A stretch of 64,000 nucleotides of DNA, taken from positions 248,001 through 312,000 of the forward strand of contig NZ_FMIQ01000006.1 of assembly GCF_900095695.1 (NCBI RefSeq), given 5' to 3'. Both the position numbers and the translations under genes were made by a program. Positions 17,319 through 26,220 of the stretch are shown here, piece after piece. Under the pieces are notes generated by a model that saw nothing but the letters and a program-made list of their open reading frames with translations, made no database searches and was not told where the DNA came from. This stretch comes from Hafnia alvei (GTDB taxonomy: Bacteria > Pseudomonadota > Gammaproteobacteria > Enterobacterales > Enterobacteriaceae). The number at the start of each line of letters is the position of its first letter. Within the stretch, counting starts at the first letter, position 1.

Positions 17319-17780
17319 ATGACGCGCGCTATTTTTGTGGGCGCGGTCGGCGCCGGGAAAACCACTTTATTTAATGCGCTACAGGGTGATTACGCGCTGG
17401 CCAGAAAAACGCAGGCCATTGAGTTTAATAACGAGGGCGATATTGATACCCCTGGTGAATATTTTAGTCACCCACGTCTCTATCACGCGTTAATCAATAC
17501 GTTAGTTGAGTGCGAATTGCTGATTTATGTTCACGCCGCCAACGATCCTGAATGCCGCATTCCAGCAGGGTTACTGGATATTTATCCGCGCTTACAGCGC
17601 GTTGCCGTGATCAGCAAAGCTGATTTGCCCGATGCAGATGTGGCAGGCGCAAAACAGATGCTGGCAGAGGCCGGATTCAAGCCTCCGATGTTCGTGGTAA
17701 ACAGCCACTCGAGCGACAGCCTAGACGAGTTTAAGGCATTTTTGACCGCACAATACGGTCAGGACAAAAGGGTTAAGTGA
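17319..17780 (+). CDS. eutP: EutP, P-loop protein with reported acetate kinase activity
   Basis: A 153-residue small P-loop protein. The N-terminus carries Walker A G-A-V-G-A-G-K-T-T-L-F-N, then a D-I-D-T-P-G-E-Y switch-like segment and an S-K-A-D-L-P nucleotide-base motif, as in Era-like GTPases. In Salmonella, EutP and EutQ are reported as acetate kinases linking the pathway to ATP formation. ATG 17319 is taken as the start because it places the P-loop where it lies in the family. Its TGA shares a base with the eutQ ATG. Confidence 0.92.
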   Translation: MTRAIFVGAVGAGKTTLFNALQGDYALARKTQAIEFNNEGDIDTPGEYFSHPRLYHALINTLVECELLIYVHAANDPECRIPAGLLDIYPRLQRVAVISKADLPDADVAGAKQMLAEAGFKPPMFVVNSHSSDSLDEFKAFLTAQYGQDKRVK

Positions 17781-18529
17781 TGAAAAAACTGATCACGGCG
17801 AATGACATTCGCACCGCACAGGTTCAAGGCCAAAAGAGCATCAATATCGTTTTAGCCGACTACATCGTCACGCCAGAGGCGCGGGTGGTTGCCGAGCAGC
17901 TCGGGGTTGAAATTATCGAGCAATTAACCGCGGCACCTACAGCGCTCACATCTGCGGCAAGCACCGCCACGGATGTGCCAGTCACTGCGTCGCAAGCGGG
18001 CAGCTCAGCCGCTGAACGCCAGCGTATCCGCGAACATATCTTAGCCCAACTGCCGGAAGGCAGCGTGACGGAAACACTCCTCGCGCAGCTTATCGAAAAG
18101 GTACAGCAAGAGCAGCGTGCGCAGAAGCAGCCAGCGGCTGCATCAAATAGCGCCCAGCCGAGCTTTCGTTCTGTGACGGGTAAAGGCGGGGTCAAAGTGG
18201 TGGATGGTTCTTCGGTGACTTTTGGCCGTTTTGACGGGGCGAAAGAGCATCAGGTGGGGCTGACCGACCTGATCACGGCCCAAGACGGCAGCAGTATGGC
18301 GGCGGGGTTCATGCAGTGGGAAAACGGTTTTTTCCCTTGGACGCTGAACTACGACGAAGTTGACATGATTTTGGAAGGCGAACTGCACGTCCGTCACCAA
18401 GGCGAAACGCTGGTGGGTAAAGCGGGCGATGTGATGTTTATCCCGCGCGGTTCGAGCATCGAATTTGGTACTACCAGCCATGTGCGTTTTCTTTACGTCG
18501 CATGGCCCGCTAATTGGCAGGAATGCTAA
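17780..18529 (+). CDS. eutQ: EutQ, cupin-fold protein with reported acetate kinase activity
   Basis: A 249-residue protein starting M-K-K-L-I-T-A-N-D-I-R. The N-terminal third is followed by an Ala/Gln/Ser-rich linker (about 50-125) and a C-terminal cupin domain with F-M-Q-W-E-N-G-F-F-P-W-T-L-N-Y-D-E-V-D and G-D-V-M-F-I-P-R-G-S. EutQ is needed for anaerobic ethanolamine growth in Salmonella and has reported acetate kinase activity. The ATG at 17780 overlaps the eutP stop; a GTG one codon earlier is the alternative. Confidence 0.94.
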   Translation: MKKLITANDIRTAQVQGQKSINIVLADYIVTPEARVVAEQLGVEIIEQLTAAPTALTSAASTATDVPVTASQAGSSAAERQRIREHILAQLPEGSVTETLLAQLIEKVQQEQRAQKQPAAASNSAQPSFRSVTGKGGVKVVDGSSVTFGRFDGAKEHQVGLTDLITAQDGSSMAAGFMQWENGFFPWTLNYDEVDMILEGELHVRHQGETLVGKAGDVMFIPRGSSIEFGTTSHVRFLYVAWPANWQEC

Positions 18530-18566
18530 GAGCCTACTGGGATAGGCCCTAAGCAGGGGGACAATT

Positions 18567-19421
18567 ATGACAACTTTTATCACTGAAGACTGGTTACGAG
18601 CCAATCATACCCTGAGTGAGGGAAGTGAAATTCGTTTGCCGTCAGATAGCCGCATGACGCCATCGGCGCGTGAGCTGATAGAAGGGCGTCGTCTGTTGGT
18701 GAAATTTCAGGATGAGCAAGGGCGATTATTTGTCGCAGCGTCGCTAGATGAAGATAAAGCGCAGCCTGAGCTGCAGCCGGTGCATGGGCTGACCAGCCAA
18801 GATCGTGCTGCGGCGGCAAGCTGCGAGCTGTGTCATCAGGCCGTAGTGGATAAGCCCGATACGCTGACACACCTTAATGCACAGGTCATGGTTGCTAAAA
18901 ACGATCCACGCTTAGCCTTTCGCGCTCGCTTGGATGCCAGTATCGCCACCGCCGTCTGGCTGCAAAGTGAACTGAGCGCGATGGATTCGGCAGCCCACTG
19001 GCTGGCTGATATTCGCTCGCTGCTGGGTAACATCATGCGAGCTGATGCTTTAGATATTCCCTTAGCGGCACAGGAGATTGCAGGGCTAACGGCGGATGAG
19101 ATCCATCGCTTATCGCATCAGCCGCTTAAATTCCTCGGGCACGATCATATCGTTCCCGACGTAAATCAAGGGCGCGACGTTGCGCTGCTGAATTTGCTGC
19201 GCGCCTCGGTGCGTGAAACGGAAATCACGGCGGCTAAGGTGTTTATCGGTGCTGATTATCATGTGCAGAAAGCCGATTTGCTGCAGGCGCTTAATCGCTT
19301 ATCCAGCGCGGTGTATGTGCTGATGATCCTGTGCGTACGGCAAAACAGGCAGCAAGGTGAATGGCCGAGCGCTGAGCAGCTTAAACAATCGATCGCACGC
19401 GGAGGGGCTCATGTTAATTGA
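18567..19421 (+). CDS. eutT: Corrinoid adenosyltransferase EutT
   Basis: A 284-residue ATP:cob(I)alamin adenosyltransferase that makes adenosylcobalamin for EutBC. The N-terminus starts [11 protein letters not shown]. The metal-binding motif described for Salmonella EutT as H-X11-C-C-X2-C reads here H73-X11-S85-C86-X2-C89: the first cysteine of the CC pair is serine, the other ligands remain. The C-terminal half has helical R-A-S-V-R-E-T-E and [10 protein letters not shown] segments. It overlaps eutD by 11 bases. Confidence 0.92.
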   Translation: MTTFITEDWLRANHTLSEGSEIRLPSDSRMTPSARELIEGRRLLVKFQDEQGRLFVAASLDEDKAQPELQPVHGLTSQDRAAAASCELCHQAVVDKPDTLTHLNAQVMVAKNDPRLAFRARLDASIATAVWLQSELSAMDSAAHWLADIRSLLGNIMRADALDIPLAAQEIAGLTADEIHRLSHQPLKFLGHDHIVPDVNQGRDVALLNLLRASVRETEITAAKVFIGADYHVQKADLLQALNRLSSAVYVLMILCVRQNRQQGEWPSAEQLKQSIARGGAHVN

Positions 19422-20463
19422 TCGCTGCCGCCGCCTAGCGCAGAACCATCCACGGCGGGTGGTGTTCCCCGATGCGCTGGATAAGCGCGTGCTTGAGGCT
19501 GCGCACTATTTATTGCACCACGGTTTGGCTCAGCCCATTTTGCTGGCGAATCCCTTTGCCCTACGTCATTTCGCGCTGAGCCAGCGTTTAACGCTGGACG
19601 GCCTAACGGTGATTGATCCGCAAAGCGCCGATGATTGGCACCATGAGTTTTGCCAGCGCCTAACTCAGCGTTTGGGTGAGAAAACGCCCGCCGACTGCGC
19701 AGAGAAAATGCGTCAGCCGCTGTGGTTTGCCGCCGCGATGGTGACCGGTGATAAAGCCGATTTATGCATTGCCGGTAATCTCTCATCCACGGCTGCGGTA
19801 TTACGTGCGGGGCTGCGGGTTATCGGACTTCGGGCGGGAACCCAAACGCTGTCATCGCTCTTTTTAATGCTGTCACCGCAGGGGGAAACGCTGGGATTTG
19901 CCGATTGCAGCGTGGTTCCTCAGCCCACGTCGGCACAGCTGGCGGATATTGCCATCAGCAGCGCGGCGACCTATCACGCGATTACGGGCGAAGAGCCTCG
20001 CGTGGCGATGCTGTCATTTTCGACCCGCGGCAGCGCCAAGCATCCGGCGGTGGCCTCAGTGCAGCAGGCGGCGGAGCTGGTTCGTCAGCGCGTACCTGCT
20101 TTAACCGTGGATGGCGAAATACAGTTTGATGCGGCTTTTGTGCCTGATGTTGCGCGGCAAAAAGCGCCGGATAGTGTATTAGAAGGACGTGCCAATGTGA
20201 TGGTGTTTCCTTCGCTTGAGGCGGGAAATATCGGCTACAAAATTGCTCAGCGTTTGGGCGGGTATCGCGCTTTAGGGCCGTTGATTCAAGGGCTTAATGC
20301 GCCTATGCATGATTTGTCTCGCGGATGTAGCGCGCGTGAAATTATTGAGCTGGTGCTGGTGGCACAAACGCAGTGCACGTCGCCAATCGCGCCAGTCACA
20401 GCGAATAAATCAGTAACGCAGCGCCAGCCAGAAATGGCGGCATCTGCAAATGAGTTGATGTAG
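19411..20463 (+). CDS. eutD: Phosphotransacetylase EutD
   Basis: A 350-residue phosphate acetyltransferase of the short (EutD) type. It converts acetyl-CoA to acetyl phosphate and recycles CoA in the compartment. Visible motifs: V-V-F-P-D-A-L-D-x-R-V, the [12 protein letters not shown] segment, and the C-terminal [15 protein letters not shown] block. The ATG at 19411, preceded by GGAGGGG, is the family start and overlaps eutT. A low-complexity C-terminal tail of about 30 residues follows the conserved domain. Confidence 0.94.
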   Translation: MLIDRCRRLAQNHPRRVVFPDALDKRVLEAAHYLLHHGLAQPILLANPFALRHFALSQRLTLDGLTVIDPQSADDWHHEFCQRLTQRLGEKTPADCAEKMRQPLWFAAAMVTGDKADLCIAGNLSSTAAVLRAGLRVIGLRAGTQTLSSLFLMLSPQGETLGFADCSVVPQPTSAQLADIAISSAATYHAITGEEPRVAMLSFSTRGSAKHPAVASVQQAAELVRQRVPALTVDGEIQFDAAFVPDVARQKAPDSVLEGRANVMVFPSLEAGNIGYKIAQRLGGYRALGPLIQGLNAPMHDLSRGCSAREIIELVLVAQTQCTSPIAPVTANKSVTQRQPEMAASANELM

Positions 20464-20537
20464 CCCGCGTTGCTGCATCAAGTGAAAACGTGGTTATAAA
20501 ACCGGTCCCAACGGGATCTCATTGAGAGGTATATATC

Positions 20538-20831
20538 ATGGAAGCATTAGGATTGATTGAAACCAAGGGTCTGGTCGCACTGATCGAAGCATCGGATGCC
20601 ATGGTCAAGGCCGCTCGCGTTAAATTGGTGGGCGTGAAGCAAATTGGCGGCGGTTTGGTTACCGCGATGGTTCGCGGTGATGTGGCGGCGTGTAAAGCGG
20701 CCACCGATGCAGGCGCGGCAGCGGCGCAGCGTATCGGCGAGCTGGTTTCTGTGCACGTTATTCCACGTCCGCATGGCGATCTGGAAGAAATTTTCCCTAT
20801 CAAAATGTCTGGCGACAACCCGCTGGATTAA
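20538..20831 (+). CDS. eutM: Microcompartment hexameric shell protein EutM
   Basis: A 97-residue single-BMC-domain protein, the major hexameric facet protein. It starts [24 protein letters not shown], typical of EutM/PduA/CcmK. The pore loop region reads K-Q-I-G-G-G-L. It is separated by short gaps from eutD and eutN and is followed by a perfect hairpin, which suggests higher expression than its neighbours. Confidence 0.96.
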   Translation: MEALGLIETKGLVALIEASDAMVKAARVKLVGVKQIGGGLVTAMVRGDVAACKAATDAGAAAAQRIGELVSVHVIPRPHGDLEEIFPIKMSGDNPLD

Positions 20832-20840
20832 TCGATGTTC

Positions 20841-20867
20841 GCGTGACGTCGTCATCTGACGTCACGC
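20841..20867 (+). terminator. Hairpin after eutM
   Basis: GCGTGACGTC and its exact complement GACGTCACGC are separated by seven bases and followed by TATTTTA. It begins nine bases after the eutM stop and is a likely attenuator or mRNA 3' stabiliser, giving more of the main shell protein than of downstream enzymes. Confidence 0.7.
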
Positions 20868-20966
20868 TATTTTAGCAACACATCATTTTTTGCTGCCTGC
20901 GGGCGGTGTGGGACGCTTTTACCCTGCATTTACCCAAAACGTTTTTAACAGAGCAAGGAGTTAAAC

Positions 20967-21254
20967 GTGAAATTGGCCGTCGTGATAGGACAGATCGTAT
21001 GTACCGTGCGGCATCCCGGGCTTGAGCACGACAAGCTGTTGCTGGTTGAGACCATCAACCGACAGGGTGAACCCAGCGGGGAATGCAGCGTCGCCACCGA
21101 CAGCATAGGTGCAGGCAACGGTGAATGGGTGCTGGTGGTGGGAGGAAGTTCCGCCCGCCGCGCACAGCACAGCGAGGCGTCACCGGTCGATCTCAGCGTC
21201 ATTGGCATCGTAGATGAAGCCGTGATGGAGAGTCAGGTGATTTTCCATAAGTAA
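20967..21254 (+). CDS. eutN: Microcompartment pentameric vertex protein EutN
   Basis: A 95-residue EutN/CcmL-family (BMV) shell protein that closes the vertices of the compartment. It starts M-K-L-A-V-V-I-G-Q-I-V-C-T-V-R-H-P-G and ends with the I-G-I-V-D-E region typical of the family. An AAGGAG ribosome binding site precedes the ATG. A 194-base spacer with a structured element separates it from eutE. Confidence 0.95.
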   Translation: MKLAVVIGQIVCTVRHPGLEHDKLLLVETINRQGEPSGECSVATDSIGAGNGEWVLVVGGSSARRAQHSEASPVDLSVIGIVDEAVMESQVIFHK

Positions 21255-21309
21255 TTTCCCAGCGTGGGTAATGCCGCTCGTTTAAGAGATCGAGATACAC
21301 GGGTCTAGC

Positions 21310-21358
21310 ACACCGCGGGGCGCTCCGGCAGCTAAAGCTGCTACGACCCCATCGGTGT
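21310..21358 (+). ncRNA. Structured RNA element between eutN and eutE
   Basis: A nested stem can form: ACACCG with CGGTGT outside, GGGG with CCCC in the middle, and GCAGC-TAAA-GCTGC as the tip. Nothing in it matches the B12-box of cobalamin riboswitches, and no T-tract follows. It may be a processing, attenuation or protein-binding element in the polycistronic mRNA. Function is unknown; the structure was found by eye. Confidence 0.45.
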
Positions 21359-21448
21359 ACTCCCCCTAAAATCGAGCTTAGGTGGCAAGTATTCCTTACC
21401 GAGGGTGGCTTAAGTTCAGGCCGTCATAAAACGGGGCGAACAGTGAAC

Positions 21449-22876
21449 ATGGATCAGAAAGAAATCGAACAAGTGGTGAAGGCGGTACTCGCTGGCATAG
21501 CGTCAGCTCCGGCGGTAACGGCTTCGGCACCTAAAACAACCGATACGCACGTGTACGGCGCAGGCGTTTTTGCTTCGCTGGACGACGCGGTTTCGGCTGC
21601 CAAAACGGCCGTTGCGGGTCTCAAAACCGTGAGTATGCGCAAGATCGCGGTGGATGCTATTCGCCACGCGGCGGAAAAACACGCACAGGTGTTGGCTGAA
21701 ATGGCCGTGGCTGAAACGGGCATGGGACGCGTTGAAGATAAATTCGCTAAAAATGTGGCTCAGGCTCGCGGTACGCCGGGCGTGGAATGCTTAGCGCCGC
21801 AGGTGCTGACCGGAGATAACGGTTTAACGCTGATTGAAAATGCGCCGTGGGGCGTAGTGGCATCCGTCACACCGTCCACGAATCCGGCAGCAACGGTGAT
21901 CAACAACGCCATCAGCATGATCTCTGCGGGGAACAGCGTGGTTTTTGCGCCGCATCCGGCGGCAAAAAAAGTCTCCCAGAAAACCATCTCGCTATTAAAT
22001 GAAGCGGTGGTGGCCGCAGGTGGGCCAGCCAACCTGATGGTGACCGTCGCCAACCCAGACATTGATACCGCACAGCGCCTATTTAAATACCCAGGTATCG
22101 GTTTGTTAGTCGTGACCGGCGGCGAAGCCGTGGTGGAGTCGGCGCGTAAGCATACTAACAAGCGTTTGATCGCCGCAGGCGCGGGTAATCCACCGGTAGT
22201 CGTCGACGAAACGGCCGATATTCCTCGCGCGGCGCGCGCTATCGTGCACGGCGCTTCTTTCGATAACAACATCATCTGCGCCGATGAAAAAGTGCTGATC
22301 GTCGTCGACAGCGTGGCCGACCAGCTGCTGGCTGAGATGAAGCTGCAACATGCGGTGTTACTGAGCTCGGCGCAGGTGGAACAGCTAATGCCTCTGCTGC
22401 TGAAAAATATCGATGAGCATGGCAAAGGAACGGTTTGTCGTGACTGGGTGGGCCGTGACGCCGCCAAAATTGCGGCGGCGATTGGGTTAGAAGTGGATGC
22501 TAAAACGCGCCTGCTGCTGGCCGAAACGTCGTCTTCACATCCTTTTGCCGTGACAGAAATGATGATGCCGGTACTGCCGGTGATCCGCGTGGGCAACGTC
22601 GAACAGGCGATTGCGCTGGCGGTGAAATTGGAAGGCGGCTGCCACCATACGGCGGCGATGCATTCTCGCCACATTGAAAATCTCAACCAGATGGCCAATG
22701 CCATTGATACCAGCATTTTTGTCAAAAACGGGCCGTGCATAGCGGGGCTGGGGCTTGGCGGTGAAGGCTGGACGTCAATGACCATTACCACGCCAACCGG
22801 TGAGGGTGTGACTTCCGCCAGAACCTTTGTCCGTCTGCGCCGCTGCGTGCTGGTGGATACATTCCGCATCGTATAA
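21449..22876 (+). CDS. eutE: CoA-acylating acetaldehyde dehydrogenase EutE
   Basis: A 475-residue aldehyde dehydrogenase that turns acetaldehyde into acetyl-CoA inside the compartment. The catalytic cysteine lies in S-F-D-N-N-I-I-C-A-D-E-K. N-terminal residues M-D-Q-K-E-I-E-Q-V-V-K-A-V-L form an amphipathic helix, followed by an Ala/Pro/Thr linker, as in cargo-targeting peptides. The ATG at 21449 is preferred over GTG 21443 because the family starts with this helix. The CDS ends 11 bases before eutJ. Confidence 0.96.
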   Translation: MDQKEIEQVVKAVLAGIASAPAVTASAPKTTDTHVYGAGVFASLDDAVSAAKTAVAGLKTVSMRKIAVDAIRHAAEKHAQVLAEMAVAETGMGRVEDKFAKNVAQARGTPGVECLAPQVLTGDNGLTLIENAPWGVVASVTPSTNPAATVINNAISMISAGNSVVFAPHPAAKKVSQKTISLLNEAVVAAGGPANLMVTVANPDIDTAQRLFKYPGIGLLVVTGGEAVVESARKHTNKRLIAAGAGNPPVVVDETADIPRAARAIVHGASFDNNIICADEKVLIVVDSVADQLLAEMKLQHAVLLSSAQVEQLMPLLLKNIDEHGKGTVCRDWVGRDAAKIAAAIGLEVDAKTRLLLAETSSSHPFAVTEMMMPVLPVIRVGNVEQAIALAVKLEGGCHHTAAMHSRHIENLNQMANAIDTSIFVKNGPCIAGLGLGGEGWTSMTITTPTGEGVTSARTFVRLRRCVLVDTFRIV

Positions 22877-22887
22877 CGGAGGCGTCA

Positions 22888-23730
22888 ATGACTCGAACCG
22901 CACAGGAATGGCTTCACCCGCGTTTGTTACGTGCCGCCGAATTGCAGCAAGGATCCGCCGCGCCAATTGAAACCAGCCAGCCACTTTGGCTAGGAATTGA
23001 TTTGGGTACCTGCGACGTGGTGTCGATGGTGGTTGATGCAGACGCTGTTCCCGTCGCGGTGTGTTTGGACTGGGCGGATGTGGTGAGAGATGGCGTGGTG
23101 TGGGACTTTTTTGGCGCCGTCAATATCGTGCGCCAGCACTTAAACACCTTAGAGGCGCAGTTTGGTCGGCGTTTTGAATATGCTGCGACCTCATTTCCTC
23201 CGGGCACCGATCCGCGTATTTCCATCAATGTGCTGGAAGCCGCAGGGCTCAGCGTCACCATGGTGTTAGATGAACCCACCGCCGTGGCGGATATGATGGG
23301 CCTAACCCGCGCGGCGGTGGTGGATATCGGTGGTGGAACCACCGGTATTGCCGTGGTGGCGCAGGGTAAGGTGGTTTACTCCGGCGATGAGGCCACTGGC
23401 GGCCACCACATTTCTCTTACGCTTGCGGGAAATCAACGAATTTCGTTAGAAGAGGCCGAGCAAATAAAGCGCGAGCGCGGCGCTGAGATCTGGCCCGCGG
23501 TGCGTCCGGTTTACGAAAAAATGGCGGATATCGTTGAGCAGCATCTGCAAGGTCACCGCGTGGATGAGCTCTGGCTCGCTGGCGGTTCTTGTATGCAGCC
23601 AGGGGTTAAGGCGCTATTTGAACAGCGCTTTCCGCAACATCAAATCCATCTGCCACCGCAGTCGATCTTTATGACGCCGCTGGCGATTGCCGCCTGCGGG
23701 ATCAGCGAAGAGGAAGGGTGCCATGCATAA
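22888..23730 (+). CDS. eutJ: EutJ, Hsp70/actin-like chaperone candidate
   Basis: A 280-residue protein of the actin/Hsp70 ATPase superfamily. The N-terminal phosphate-1 motif is W-L-G-I-D-L-G-T-C-D-V-V, the phosphate-2 motif A-V-V-D-I-G-G-G-T-T-G-I, and an adenosine motif L-W-L-A-G-G-S-C-M-Q-P-G is present. EutJ is predicted to assist folding or reactivation of Eut proteins; its exact partner is not known. It overlaps eutG by eight bases. Confidence 0.93.
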   Translation: MTRTAQEWLHPRLLRAAELQQGSAAPIETSQPLWLGIDLGTCDVVSMVVDADAVPVAVCLDWADVVRDGVVWDFFGAVNIVRQHLNTLEAQFGRRFEYAATSFPPGTDPRISINVLEAAGLSVTMVLDEPTAVADMMGLTRAAVVDIGGGTTGIAVVAQGKVVYSGDEATGGHHISLTLAGNQRISLEEAEQIKRERGAEIWPAVRPVYEKMADIVEQHLQGHRVDELWLAGGSCMQPGVKALFEQRFPQHQIHLPPQSIFMTPLAIAACGISEEEGCHA

Positions 23731-24937
23731 CGCATCATTATGTGAAACGTCACCGGACGATTTAGTCCAGACCGCACTTTATCAGGCCTTGGACATGATG
23801 AATGCGCGTCAGGTGCGTGAGTTTGCAGTGCCTCCTTCCACCCTGATGGGGCCGGGGGCGGTTAGCCGTTGCGGTCAGTCTCTGGTGGATCGCGGCATTG
23901 AGCGTGTCTTTCTGATGGTTGACGGCGGTTTGCATCAGGCTGGAATGACGCAGGTTTTGCTGCGAAGTCTGGAGCAAAGCGGCGTGGCCTATGAAATTTG
24001 GGCCTGTCCGCCGGGTGAGCCTATTGATACCGATGTTAGCGCCGCGGTGGCACAACTATTACAGGTGCAGTGCGACGGCGTGATTGCGTTGGGCGGCGGC
24101 TCGGTGCTGGATGCGGCGAAGGCAGCCGCGCTACAGGCGGCCAATCCCTCGCTGAATTTTGCTGAGCTGACTCCGTCTTTGCGCCTTAAACGTCGCTTGC
24201 CGCTGATTGCCATTCCGACCACCGCCGGAACGGGCTCAGAGGCGACCAACGTTTCGGTCATTATCGCCATGCCCCAGCACCGTAAGCAGGTTTTGGTTCA
24301 CGCGCTGCTCATTCCTGACATGGCCATTATTGATGCCTGTTTAACGCTGGGCGTGCCGTCGCACGTGACGGCCGCCACCGGTATTGATGCGCTGACTCAC
24401 GCCATCGAGGCCTATGTGGCTACCAATGTAACAGGGCTGACCCGTGCGTTGGCACATCGTGCGATTACGCTAATTGGTCAGGCATTACCGCAGGCGGTTG
24501 GGCAGGGGCAAGATCTGGCTGCGCGTGAGTCGCTGATGATGGCGTCTTACATGGCGGGAATGGCGTTTTCTAACGCCGGTTTAGGCCTATGCCATGCCTG
24601 CGCGCATCAGATTGGCGCGGCGTATGGCATTGCGCACGGCGTGGCGAACGCCATCATGCTGCCGCAGGTGATGGATTTTAACCGCTTGGTATGCAAAAGA
24701 ACGTTTGCCGAAATTGGTCATGCCCTGACGCGGGAAACCTGCGACGCGGCAGGCACCATTCGTGCAATCGCGCAGTTGATTGACGATGTGGGATTGGGCG
24801 GCAATCTGGCGAGCTATGGCGGGCAGGAATCTGACTACGCCGAATTCGCCCGTGCAGCATTACAAGACGTGTGCATTCAAAGTAATCCACGCACCGTCAC
24901 TGAGGCTCAAATTGTGGCGCTGTATCGGGGCTCGTGA
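23723..24937 (+). CDS. eutG: Iron-dependent alcohol dehydrogenase EutG
   Basis: A 404-residue group III Fe-alcohol dehydrogenase that reduces acetaldehyde to ethanol and regenerates NAD+. Visible are G-G-G-S-V-L-D-A-A-K (nucleotide binding), I-P-T-T-A-G-T-G-S-E, and metal-ligand regions T-H-A-I-E-A-Y, C-H-A-C-A-H-Q and I-A-H-G. ATG 23723 is chosen because earlier in-frame codons lie deep inside eutJ and read as eutJ in another frame. The N-terminus has a helix (L-V-Q-T-A-L-Y-Q-A-L) that could be a cargo peptide. Confidence 0.93.
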   Translation: MHNASLCETSPDDLVQTALYQALDMMNARQVREFAVPPSTLMGPGAVSRCGQSLVDRGIERVFLMVDGGLHQAGMTQVLLRSLEQSGVAYEIWACPPGEPIDTDVSAAVAQLLQVQCDGVIALGGGSVLDAAKAAALQAANPSLNFAELTPSLRLKRRLPLIAIPTTAGTGSEATNVSVIIAMPQHRKQVLVHALLIPDMAIIDACLTLGVPSHVTAATGIDALTHAIEAYVATNVTGLTRALAHRAITLIGQALPQAVGQGQDLAARESLMMASYMAGMAFSNAGLGLCHACAHQIGAAYGIAHGVANAIMLPQVMDFNRLVCKRTFAEIGHALTRETCDAAGTIRAIAQLIDDVGLGGNLASYGGQESDYAEFARAALQDVCIQSNPRTVTEAQIVALYRGS

Positions 24938-24971
24938 GCTGACTTAAACAGGCTTTGAAGGAGAACAGGCT

Positions 24972-26219
24972 ATGGGCATTAACGAAATTATCATGTACAT
25001 CATGATGATCTTCATGCTGATTGCGGCAGTGGATCGCATATTTACCCAGTTTGGCGGCTCGGAACAGATTTTAGGCAAAATCGGCCTTGGCTCGGTAGGA
25101 AAGAGTATTTCTGGCTCGGGTGGTCAATTCGAAGAAGGCTTTATGGCGATGGGGGCCTTGGGCTTAGCGATGGTGGGGATGACCGCGCTGGCGCCGGTGC
25201 TGGCGTATTTGCTCGGGCCAATCATTATCCCTATTTATGAAATGCTGGGGGCGAATCCTTCCATGTTTGCAGGCACCTTGTTGGCCTGTGATATGGGCGG
25301 TTTCTTCCTTGCCAAAGAGCTGGCGGGCGGAGACATCGCTGCATGGCTTTACTCTGGCTTGATTCTCGGTTCCATGATGGGGCCAACCATCGTGTTCTCT
25401 ATTCCCGTAGCGTTGGGGATTATTGAAAAATCAGATCGTCGTTATTTGGCGTTAGGTGTATTAGCGGGCATTGTCACTATCCCGATTGGCTGTATTGCGG
25501 GCGGCTTAGTCGCGATGTATTCCGGCGTGGAAGTGAACGGTCAGCCGGTGGTATTTACGCTTAGCCTGATCCTGATGAACATGATCCCCGTACTTATCGT
25601 GGCGGCGCTGGTTGCGCTGGGGCTGAAGCTGATCCCCGAAAAAATGATCAACGGTTTTCAGATTTTCGCCAAAATCTTGGTGGCGATTATCACCGTGGGG
25701 TTGGCTGCTGCGGTGGCTAAGTTTGCCGTTGGCTGGACGATCATTCCTGGTCTAGATCCTATCTTCATGAGCGAAGGCGATAAGCCCGGTCAGGTGATGC
25801 GCGCGATTGAAGTGATCGGCTCCATCTCCTGTGTTCTGCTCGGCGCCTACCCGATGGTATTGCTGCTAACCCGTTGGTTTGAAAAACCGTTAATGCGCGT
25901 GGGGGGTGTTCTGCGGATTAACAATATGGCCGCGGGTGGCATGGTCGCCACGCTGGCTAACAACATCCCGATGTTTGGCATGATGAAACAAATGGATGCG
26001 CGCGGCAAAGTGATCAACTGTGCGTTTGCGGTATCCGCCGCCTTTGCGCTGGGCGACCACCTCGGTTTTGCCGCGGCGAATATGCCTAGCATGATTTTCC
26101 CGATGATCGTCGGCAAGTTAGTTGGTGGGGTTACGGCTATCGGCGTCGCCATGATGTTAGTGCCGAAAGGGGAAGACGTCGCCGTTAACGCTGAGCAACC
26201 TGTATCTGAGGAGGCCTAG
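24972..26219 (+). CDS. eutH: Ethanolamine transporter EutH
   Basis: A 415-residue inner-membrane protein with about ten or eleven hydrophobic segments. It starts M-G-I-N-E-I-I-M-Y-I-M-M-I-F-M-L and carries the family signature C-D-M-G-G-F-F-L-A-K-E-L. It is proposed to bring protonated ethanolamine into the cell when the outside concentration or pH is low. An AAGGAGAA ribosome binding site precedes the ATG; eutA starts two bases after its stop. Confidence 0.95.
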   Translation: MGINEIIMYIMMIFMLIAAVDRIFTQFGGSEQILGKIGLGSVGKSISGSGGQFEEGFMAMGALGLAMVGMTALAPVLAYLLGPIIIPIYEMLGANPSMFAGTLLACDMGGFFLAKELAGGDIAAWLYSGLILGSMMGPTIVFSIPVALGIIEKSDRRYLALGVLAGIVTIPIGCIAGGLVAMYSGVEVNGQPVVFTLSLILMNMIPVLIVAALVALGLKLIPEKMINGFQIFAKILVAIITVGLAAAVAKFAVGWTIIPGLDPIFMSEGDKPGQVMRAIEVIGSISCVLLGAYPMVLLLTRWFEKPLMRVGGVLRINNMAAGGMVATLANNIPMFGMMKQMDARGKVINCAFAVSAAFALGDHLGFAAANMPSMIFPMIVGKLVGGVTAIGVAMMLVPKGEDVAVNAEQPVSEEA

Positions 26220-26220
26220 C

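Noticed and set aside
21255-21448. Cobalamin riboswitch between eutN and eutE
   Set aside because: The spacer is structured, but no B12-box-like segment was found, and position in mid-operon is not typical of enteric cobalamin riboswitches.
21760-22869. Long minus-strand open frame (369 codons) opposite eutE
   Set aside because: It is the antisense of a highly conserved, GC-rich enzyme gene; its translation is Ser/Thr/Arg-rich with no recognisable domain or ribosome binding site.
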